Below, one piece after another: positions 47,531 to 56,484 of a DNA stretch of 64,000 bases. How positions within the stretch are numbered: the first letter of the stretch is position 1; every line of letters starts with the position of its first letter. This DNA comes from Silene latifolia (Eukaryota; Streptophyta; Magnoliopsida; Caryophyllales; Caryophyllaceae), in NCBI RefSeq assembly GCF_048544455.1, contig NC_133538.1:145883922-145947921 (forward strand). Reading direction: 5' to 3'. The notes beneath the pieces were generated by a model that saw only the letters and a program-made list of their open reading frames with translations, was not told where the DNA came from and searched no databases. The translations under genes and the position numbers were made by a program.

Positions 47531-48342
47531 TATAATACCCGCCCTTTTAGGGACCCGTTGCCGGCGTTGACTGACCTTGGGGGCAGGTAATAGACCCTAG
47601 CGATACGTGCCAGAGTTACCTTGTGCCTTGGTTTCATTTTGATGCGAGAGGCACTCGATAGAGTAGAGGCTACTCGATCGAGTAGGGGCCACTCGATCGA
47701 GTACGTTAGTTACTCGATCGAGTAGCGTCTTTTCAGCGAGGGTTTATAATCGTGTTTTCTTAAAACCGCAGATCATTTCCGCCTCTTTCTTCTAAACCTA
47801 AATGTCGTCCCTTCTTCTTCCCTTCACCAAATACCTTCCATGGGAGCCTTTGAGGATGCTAGTACCTTAAGTATGGGTTGCTTGAGTCGGGTAGCGGTCT
47901 TAACACCGTTGGGAGATGAGTAGGTATGTCGTCATCGTCATCTTTGTTTTTGTACTTCTTTGTATGGTGGTAGTCATAGTAATAGGCTTGTGTACTAATT
48001 GTTTAAGGATTTCTTGCTTGGTTGATGTCGTATGGCTGATCGAGGAATCGCTGCTTTTGGTTAAAGGTAGGTTCGCCTACTCAGTTTCTGTGGATGGTCT
48101 AGTGTGTTGGTTGTTGTCTCGTGGTTATTGTGTTGTTGGAATTGTATAGCAGAGTATATGTGGTAATCCGTTGGTGTACACAGTTTGTTGGTTGTTAATG
48201 TATTGCAGCTGTCTGTGGTTGATTGTCTCTGGTTTTTGAGGTGCGTCCTCGGCTGAGTGGAGTCACTTGCGGGAGTGGCTTCACGCCCTAGTTTCGCCCT
48301 CCGTGGAACCCGCCACGGGAGGGGATGTGCACATTAATGGGA
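47531..48342 (+). repeat. LTR1 of element C, truncated at its 3' side
   Basis: The sequence aligns with the first ~820 bp of LTR2 (48434 on). Its first bases are TATAATACCCG instead of TGTAATACCCG. Homology stops after cattaatggga at 48342. The palindrome array at 47652-47724 has one unit fewer than LTR2. Confidence 0.85.
47652..47724. repeat. Palindrome array in C LTR1
   Basis: Three exact TACTCGATCGAGTA-like palindromes and one mutated copy (ACTCGATAGAGTA) are present. A TATA-like TTTATAAT follows 19 bp downstream at 47743-47750. Confidence 0.9.
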
Positions 48343-48433
48343 CAAGGTGGTGTCGACCTTGTTTCCGTGTCTTGTGCTTTTGGAGAAGGTGAGTTGAACT
48401 TCGGGGACGAAGTTCTTTTTAAGGGGGGAAGAC
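48343..48433 (+). other. Remnant of C internal 3' end with polypurine tract
   Basis: This is the only internal sequence between LTR1 and LTR2. It ends in TTTTTAAGGGGGGAAGAC directly before TGTAATACC. It marks a deletion that removed the LTR1 tail and nearly the whole internal region. Confidence 0.75.
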
Positions 48434-49763
48434 TGTAATACCCGCCCTTTTAGGGACCCGTTGACCGGCGTTGACTGACCTTGGGGGCAGGTAATAGACC
48501 CTAAAGATACGTGCCAAAGTTACCTTGTGCCTTGGTTTCATTTTGATGCGAGAGGCACTCGATAGAGTAGAGGCTACTCGATCGAGTAGATTGGACACTC
48601 GATCGAGTAGGGGCCACTCGATCGAGTACGTTAGTTACTCGATCGAGTAGCGTCTTTTCAGCGAGGGTTTATAATCGTGTTTTCTTAAAACCGCAAATCA
48701 TTTCCGCCTCTTTCTTCTAAACCTATATGTCGTCCCTTCTTCTTTCCTTCACCAAATACCTTCCATGGGAGCCTTTGAGGATGCTAGTACCTTGAGGATG
48801 GGTTGCTTGATTCGGGTAGCAGTCTTAACACCGTTGGGAGATGCGTAGGTATGTCGTCATCGTCATCTTTGTTTTCGTACTTCTTTGTATGGTGGTAGTC
48901 ATAGTAATAGGCTTGTTTACTGATTGTTTAGGGATTACTTGCTTGGTTGATATCGTATGGCTGATTAAGGAATCGCTGCTTTTGGTTAAAGGTAGGTTCG
49001 CCTACTCAGTTTCTGTGGATGGTCTAGTGTGTCAGTTGTTGTGTCGTGGTTGTTGTGTTGTTGGAATTGTGTGGCAAAGTATATGTGATAATCGGTTGGT
49101 GTATACAGTTTGTTGGTTGTTGATGTATTGCAGTTGTCTGTGGTTGATTGTCTCTAGTTCTTGAGGTGCATCCTCGGCTGAGTGGAGTCACTTCCGGGAG
49201 TGGCTTCACGCCCGAGTTTCGCCCTCCGTGGAACCCGCCACGGGAGGGGATGTTCACATTAATGGGATAGGGTTATCGCTCGATATGATTAGCGGGGCTT
49301 AGGTGGGAACGGCTGCGGTCCCCCACTGGCAGGGCTGGTCCAGTGGACAGTCGGTGACGAAGATTGGTTGGAGTGGTTGTGACTGTGTGTGTGTTTGGTT
49401 GTGGTTGTTATAGGTTGGCTATGTTTGTTGTGTCTTGTCTCGATTCATCGACCTTGTTTGGTTTGTCTTGTTTGTTTTGTTGTGTCGACGTGATCCCTTA
49501 TGGTGAGCGATCGGTCTTAGCAGTGTTGTTTTGGATGGTTCTTTGAGTCCGGGTGGGATGAGTCCTCACGAGTTACGACAGGATATAGTTTATAGTGATG
49601 AGTTGTATCTTTCTTTTAGCAGTTTGGTTGTAACACTTGTAAACAGTTTAAATGTTCTTTTATTGACCTTTGATGATTACTTTCCTCGGGCAACCGAGAC
49701 GGTGATGTCCTTATATGCTAGGGAAGGTCTTAGTAAGGCTCCTTGGTATATGGGGGTGTCACA
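48434..49763 (+). repeat. LTR2 of element C, complete
   Basis: The LTR runs from TGTAATACCCG to GGTGTCACA, 1330 bp. It has a polypurine tract on its left and a primer-binding site on its right. The palindrome array is at 48556-48650 with four exact units. TTTATAAT lies at 48668-48675. The short ORFs inside it do not resemble known proteins. Confidence 0.88.
48556..48650. repeat. Palindrome array in C LTR2
   Basis: There are four exact ACTCGATCGAGTA units plus one mutated unit. The additional unit relative to LTR1 is the segment attggacactcgatcgagtag. Confidence 0.9.
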
Positions 49764-49766
49764 AAG

Positions 49767-49778
49767 TGGTATCAGAGC
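49767..49778 (+). other. Primer-binding site of element C (initiator Met)
   Basis: The exact TGGTATCAGAGC lies three bases after the LTR2 end. It is the standard plant tRNA-iMet primer site. Confidence 0.92.
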
Positions 49779-51050
49779 GACGATTTTGGAACCTGTAACA
49801 AATGAACCTAATGAACGTAGTGAGTCTAGTAAAATGAACCTGGTGTATGTGTAATGTGAGCCCCAGTTGATGCTAGATTTTGGGTGAGTAGGTGCCCTCA
49901 TTTCAAAATCTTGGCCCCATTGAGCTTAAGCCAGTCACTGGGTATGGGAATGTAGAGTCGGCAAGGATGTGCCTAATGTGTATGGTGATTATGATAGAAA
50001 TGATTGTGGATGAGTCTTTGTTGAAGATAGTGTGAGAGTAATAGTTAAGATAGAAGTATGCATGGTAAAAATTTTATTGGGACTTGTATGTGAGTGGGAT
50101 GATAATGAGAATCGTGAAAAGTTCTAATACGATAGAAGTATGTGAAAGAGTAGAAATGTGTGATGTGATCTGGAATGTGGTAACGGTTATATTTGCTTCA
50201 CCTTGTTAGTAATGGTAGTTTTATACGATTTCATAAGCCTTATAATAGTGCTAATGTTAGTAGTTAAATAGTTATAGAATTGTAATGAGCATTATAAGAC
50301 TTTAATGGATGAATGTGATATGTGTATGACTGAAAGTTTCCACCTATGACGTGATTAATTTGAGTAAGTTAATTGGTTTATGTTGAAGCATGAATATGTT
50401 GCTAATGTACTTGGATGACACATGAAAGGTTAATGCTAAATGTGTGCTCGGAAGATGGTGATTATTAGTTTGTTAGCGATGTTGTAGACAAAGGTTAGAC
50501 ATGATATAGTGAGTTAATTGCATATATGGATGACTCAATTGTAGGGTAAACTATGTTGTGTGAATTTCGTTATGAAACGATGTGCTATAAGTCTTAGTTT
50601 GTGAAACGGTTGCAATATAGATGAGTAGTAATGGTATAATGTGAATGAATACGATAACCAGTGACGACTTCCGAACTTGTTTTGGAATCGACACGTGATA
50701 TTGTCTTGCAGGAATCTTCACTTAGTCTTGTAATTCCGACCGTGTACCCAACCTTACTTGACCGAGTGTGAGTGCTTACTAGACCGAGTAGACCTCACTC
50801 GATCTAGTTAGGAAGCTATGACGTCGATATGTAGGAAATTTCCTACGATTACTCGATACAATAGCGCCTACTCGATCGAGTAGAGGGCACTCGATCGAGT
50901 ACCCTAGACACTCGATCGAGTAAGCTACAGTACCGGGAAAATTCGCGGGTTCATAAACCCCTTTCCTTCCTCATTCCTCTTATTTCTTCCTCATTCATAG
51001 CAAACCCTAACCCCTCAATCTCCCTCAAACGCCCAAAATCTTGTGCTTGT
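49779..51050 (+). promoter_or_regulatory. Element C leader with palindromes and a TATA-like box
   Basis: No gag is present. At 50868-50922 three exact TACTCGATCGAGTA-type palindromes occur, preceded by mutated versions from about 50755. A TATA-like TTCATAAA follows at 50950-50957, then a pyrimidine-rich leader with AAACCCTAACCCC and CCCAAAATC. This layout repeats that of the C LTR (array, then GGGTTTATAA). B2 is inserted at 51051, ten bases before the putative intron donor (61011). An internal promoter is inferred. Confidence 0.5.
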
Positions 51051-52540
51051 TGACACGGCTATCGCAACCCTATCAAAGATAAAACCTAACGGTCTCAACT
51101 AAAATGTAGCAGAGGTAGTCGAGTATCGAATCCACAGGGAGGAAATGTAATTATAGCTGTCTATTCTAATCCTATGGTAACAATTGGGGGGTTTGATTAA
51201 ATTTAATTCTAAACTACGAAGGTTGAAGAGAAGAGAAATAAGGTGAAGAGCAAATAAGCAATAAAATACGATTAAACTATCAAGAAGAGAGGGACATGTC
51301 GGGATTTCGGTTCACTACGGTAGTCCAACAACTCAAAGCGAGAATTGACTCGCATTTAACTAATGTGAGACGGATGTTAGAAGGTCCTTTCGGTCCACTT
51401 CCTACCCTAAAATACCACTAACTTAACTTTCGTCCTCATTAGGGTAGTCTACTGTTTATAGCAGGCCTATTTAGTCCAATCTTTCGATCCAGGATTAATT
51501 GTAGCCAGTTTAATAGGTGACATAGAAGCGTGCACTCAACTAGGTTGGGAATTACAGTTAAATTGCTATAGTGACAGGGTCTCTTAATCAATTCGTCCAA
51601 TTCATTCACTACGTCGTCATTTTTCTACCGCAGATTCCCTAATCCCAACATGAAGGGGGTTTAGCTACTCATGTTCGTAATTAAACTAACAGCAAATAAA
51701 TTTCCAGCAGAAGACATAATGAAATAATAATAATAAAATGCAAATACGGAAATTAGGGCAAAGGAGAATGATAACATGAACAAGAAATAAAAGCAACAAG
51801 TGATTATTATTAATAAAGAGAAAGGAAAGATTACAATCTGAGCGAATCCGGCGTAAAGAACACTGAATCCGAGCAATCAATAATCCGAAATGAAACAACA
51901 GTCAAAGCAAAAGCTACGTACTAAGGGTTTGATAGTTTTCCAATGTAAAAGATAATAAAAGAGTCCCCCTAATAACCTAGTAAATCATAGGTTAAATAGC
52001 CAAAGCAACAAAGTGTTTATGCGGAAAAAAATAAAACACGGATTGATTAAAGCCCATAATGTCGAAAACCTCTCGATCGAGTGGGTTAAACCACTCGATC
52101 GACCAACATCTAATAGAAGTTCCTCGATCGACCATCAGGTTACTCGATCGAGGACTTGGTCTTGTGCGGACTGCTCGATCGAATGAGGGGCGGCTCGATC
52201 GAGCATCGGGGTGTAGGAACCACTCGATCGATCGGGAAAGCGCTTTCGATCGAGTGGTTGTGTCGTTATTTCACTCACGTCTTCACCCAGGTGCCTCATA
52301 ATCGTGCCACGACACTTCCAAGTGCAAAGTATCTCACTCTGGGACAGTTCCGTCTCCTCTAAATGCATGCAAAAAGGACAAAAAGGGATATGGTTCCACT
52401 ACTTCCGCGATCATTCCTACAAAAAGGACAAAATACACCAAAGTAGCCAATTCGGGGCAAAATACCATAAAAACAGTATAGAAATGCAAAGAAATACGTC
52501 TTGAAATAGGCCAAAAAGACTATATATTAGGCACGTATCA
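51051..52540 (-). repeat. 3' LTR of B2 (left on the + strand)
   Basis: It is about 1490 bp long, the partner of 59519-61004, and is diverged from the B1 LTRs. The palindrome array is at 52072-52256. The polypurine tract TTTGGGGAGATT (minus strand) follows at 52541. Confidence 0.92.
52072..52256. repeat. Palindrome array in B2 3' LTR
   Basis: About nine CTCGATCGA-type cores lie at the place of the B1 LTR array, with a duplicated ATCGATCG in one unit. Confidence 0.88.
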
Positions 52541-54416
52541 AATCTCCCCAAACCAAACCTTTACTCGCCCTCGAGTAAACTCAAAACTAAACTAATGGAA
52601 CGGAAATGATAACTCGTAGCTAGCTTAACTTGTCTACTTGAGCCAAATTAATGCAACAAAAATCAACAGATTAAAGCCAAGCGTCAAGACGCAAACGAAT
52701 TATAAGTCTGTTTATAAATAAAGCCGACCTATCGACCTTGCAAGACCAACAAAATAGGACTCTCACGTGGTCACTCTTCTCTCATGAAGCAAAGGGCGAA
52801 TGTAATATGTAAAAGAGAGAAGAAAGGACAGTCACTCACCGATGCGACCTACATAGCATGCATGCAACAAAAATGAAAGACAATTCAAATGCGATGCACA
52901 AATTCCAACCAATAAAGTCCGTCACGGCCGAGAGTATGCGAGATAATATGGGAATAGTGAGGTTCAGGTGAGAAAAGGCAAAACAAGTTATGGAAATGTG
53001 GAGGTAAGAGCGTCAAGCTAGTTCCTAACAGGACCATAATGAAACCATCCGGATCTCAAACTGACTGAAAAACTAAGTACTAGTGCCCTTCACTTGGCAC
53101 AAAACTCACTAGACTCAAAGCACAATCTCCTCAAAAAATATGGGATAGAACGGAGGAGTCAGACGGTCACAAACTTCCCTTTAAAAGACACCGTCTGAAA
53201 CAACTAACTGAACAACAACTCTTGTCGATTGTACATCTTCGAACATCTTCTCAACTCTGACAAGAGGGTGCAACTATTTTCACAATTTTTCTTTCTTTCT
53301 TTTTCGATACCTTTCTTTTCTCTGTTTTTTTTTCATATTTTTTTTTTCTTCTTTCACGTTTTCTTTCTCTTTTTTTTTTTTTTTTCTTTTTCAATACCTT
53401 TTTTTTTCTTTTCTTTCTTTCCTCCTTCCTTAACATAGACACCAACTCCCAACAAGAATGACAGGCCAAACTGCAGTGGAAAACATACCACAAAAGGACA
53501 AACTAACTACCTTGACTAGGTAGGCTTAGTTTGGAATGTAGCTAATGGGTCAAAAAGGCAAGTTTTGGCTAATGTGGAGCTAAATGGGTGAAAGATATAA
53601 AGAAAGGGGAATTTGCAAGACCCTCCCTGCATGTGACACCAACCACAAACCCAAATATGTGCATTTGACGAGAAATTGAATGTCATAAATGTGCAAATGA
53701 GACAAACATGCTATGCAAGGAGTACTACTCTCAAAATTCCTAATAAACTGGTCATGAATGTCACCAGTTATGGCTCTAAAACTCAGAATTTTTTAAGTAG
53801 TTTGCCAGTTTATAGGTCAAGTCTAAACGGTCAGCTATTATTTGAACAGAAATTCGTAGATTATGCGTATGACAAGGCTAAAGACTATCAATAAAAGTGC
53901 AAGGCTCAAGTAAAATGACAAGTTATAGTGCAATTTCATCACGGGAATCTACCGTTCCGACTCAACCTATATGCAAAAATAAACGTGAAATGTTTTTGAA
54001 TTTTTGAAATTTTTCTAATTTTTTTTTTTTTTTTTTGATTTTTTTTTATTGAAAATAAACAACAATGCAAGCGGGAAATTAAACGTGAATGCAAAACAAA
54101 TGCAGATGCAGACTCAAAAGGATGCAATACCCTCCCCAAACCAAAACGGACAGCGCCCTCGTTGTCCTCCAGCATACACCAGCAGAAAGATGGGGGATGG
54201 GGGTATACAACCTGCAAAATAAAAAAATAAAAATAAAGGAGACAAAATGAAAAGAGTAAGGTACATACAAAAGCGAACTTCCCCAAACCCGACGTAAAAT
54301 CGGGAAGTGAGTAGACCGAAGAGCTACCCGTCGTCGGCACACCGCCGTCACGACCCGACTCAACAAAACGGTCTCCCACACCAAAGCAACAAACAAGGTG
54401 GAAACTCGTCGTCATC
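52541..54416 (-). other. B2 3' untranslated region with pyrimidine tracts
   Basis: This is the counterpart of 2118-4028 in B1. T/C-rich tracts lie at 53275-53435 and a T-run at about 54021-54036. No coding signal was seen. Confidence 0.7.
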
Positions 54417-54985
54417 TCAGTGATCCTCCGGACCGGGTGTAAACGGAGGGTCACTCGCCTCCTCTCTCGGCTCATTGTGTGCGCTGCTCGGCCCGAATCG
54501 CACCTCTCGTGCTACGGTGTCTCCTCCGCCTCCTCCTCCGAGTCGAAGGTAGTGGAGGGTACCCGTCCCGGGTATCGGTAGAAGGAGGGATGTGGCCACC
54601 CCTCTGGAATCGGTCGCCGGGCTCGGATATGGAACTCGTAGAGCGGGAATACAGCCAAAGCCATATCCCGTCTAATCTCAGTAATGTACCGTAGGTAACG
54701 CCGGTAAAGGAGTAAGAGTGCCCTCTCTCAGAATGAAGGCCCGGAAGGATGGAAGTAATGACCCGGTGACTAGCTTCTTTGGTGCGGCCTCGGTGGAAAG
54801 ATACCGGGCGTCGGGAAACGAGGAATGAATCCTCGTTCAAAGATAGTGAGGGCCTGGCGGGGGTAGAAGTAACAACGAAGCGCGGTGGTGACTAAGGCGA
54901 GCCGGTGGCATGCAGCAAGCAGGGGGCGACTCGCTCGCGGCCGACCGAAGCGGTGCTAGTGGAAGGTAAAGAGCCACTATCCATC
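54417..54985 (-). pseudogene. B2 accessory ORF, exon 2, internally deleted
   Basis: The ATG (ATGGATAGT) is at 54984, one base after the intron acceptor. The N-terminal LPSTST resembles B1. The middle of the protein is gone: sequence jumps at about 54692 from the B1-equivalent of 5425 to that of 4270. The C-terminal YRYP..GYPPLPS and acidic part remain. Many small indels are present. The copy is dead. Confidence 0.7.
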
Positions 54986-55625
54986 CTGCAAAATGTTAAA
55001 GGCATGATAAGAAAAGATTGCTGCTAACCGTGGTTAAAACATGACGTTAACCAACATGTGACAGCAAAAGATGGCCCTAACAGTCGAAAAATTCAACTTC
55101 CAGCATGTAAAATCCAACAATCCTCAATAAATTCGAAAGGCAGCATGTAAGTGGTGCTAATATGATAACATAATGACTGCTAAAGGGGCTAACACAGCAT
55201 GAAAACCACATATGGGAGCATGTAGGACTCCTAGCAGTCGAGGATTCTGACTCACGGTACAAGATTTCCCAGTAATTCACATCAAGTAATGGCGATAGGG
55301 GATGGTAAAAAGCAGTTAACAACAGCAATAAGTGAGCAAGGACTGAGGTTAAACAAAGCAAGGCAACAAAAAGACCGTCTGACCATCGAGAAAAACCGAC
55401 TTAGAAGCCCTAATCGCGGAAATCTCGCGCAAATTTCGAATTAAACAAGCAAAGCAGTGAGGGATTGGGATAAGATCATCAAGAAGCTAATTAAGGGCAT
55501 ATAAACACAATTAAATCGAAAAAAATTCGACTAGACATGGATTTTTCGAACCCTAATTCAAAATCACCTCAAGAAATTCAAATTAATCGAAGAGAAAATG
55601 CAAAGAGTGTGAATGAAACACTTAC
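54986..55625 (-). other. Spliceable intron upstream of B2 accessory ORF
   Basis: On the minus strand it begins GTAAGTG at 55625 and ends TTTTGCAG at 54986, 640 bp. Flanking exon sequence CATCATCAA and GATGG is contiguous in B1. The donor is near the plant consensus. The interior is AT-rich and non-coding. Confidence 0.85.
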
Positions 55626-55960
55626 TTGATGATGATGATCCTATAATAGCAATTAAACTTCAAATAAACAAGCGACAAAGGCGGATTTTAATCGAAAGAA
55701 AAAAAAACCCGCAAACCCTAATTTCCCTTAAATACCGAGAAAACGAGCACAAATGAGAGGGAAAACAAGGGGCTTTTGAAGATTAATATGCAAGGAAAGA
55801 ATTGTAGGTGGCGGATTTGATGATTTTGGGCAAGAAAATGAGGATTTGGGGAGTGAAAATTGCAATTAGGGGAAAGGGGTTAGACGGAATTAGGGATAAA
55901 ATGGAAATGGCGAAATAAGGAGTTTAAGTTTAGAAAAACTCCCGTGTCCACTGTTCATTT
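55626..55960 (-). promoter_or_regulatory. B2 accessory ORF leader (exon 1)
   Basis: It is homologous to 5707-6034 of B1, non-coding and pyrimidine-rich in the ORF sense. It ends in CATCATCATCAA at the donor. Confidence 0.5.
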
Positions 55961-56137
55961 CACTCGATCGAGTGATTTTAAGTCACTCGATCGAGGAGTT
56001 TTGATGTCCCTGCTGCTCGATCGAGTAAGCATCCCCTCGATCGACCAGTTCCTCTGTGGCCTTTTTCGATCGAGTAACAAGACAGCTCGACCGACCCAAT
56101 TCCCACTCGATCGAGTACAAAAAGTACTCGATCGAGG
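55961..56137. repeat. Palindrome array upstream of B2 accessory ORF
   Basis: Eight CTCGATCGA-like cores are present, one mutated to CTCGACCGA. The order and spacing match B1 6035-6211. Confidence 0.9.
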
Positions 56138-56484
56138 ATTTCCTCTTGTGGACTCTTGGATTTCCGTCTTTACTTCCTCGAAATGCGTGAAACTTCCCCA
56201 AACCTGCATAAAACACGTCCAAACACATCCCGAAATACCAAATACGCAGAAAACACAATCTATAGTCTTAGTCTATGCTAAAAATTGTCTAACTAATTGT
56301 CCTAATTAAAATGTAATAAAGCAAAGTTTAAAAGAAATTTAAACGAATTGTCTATTACAATTTGTTACACGGGGCATTTCCCCGTTTAATTCTCATCAGC
56401 TTTCAGTAGCCCCTTCGTGGGCTTCGACAGTGGAGGACGTCACCTCGCCGATCGACCGACCTCTTCATCTTCCATGAGCTTGAA

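Noticed and set aside
52059-52368. Overlapping ORFs with SLDR/RSIE repeats in the B2 LTR
   Set aside because: They are translations of the palindrome array in non-coding LTR sequence, open by composition only.
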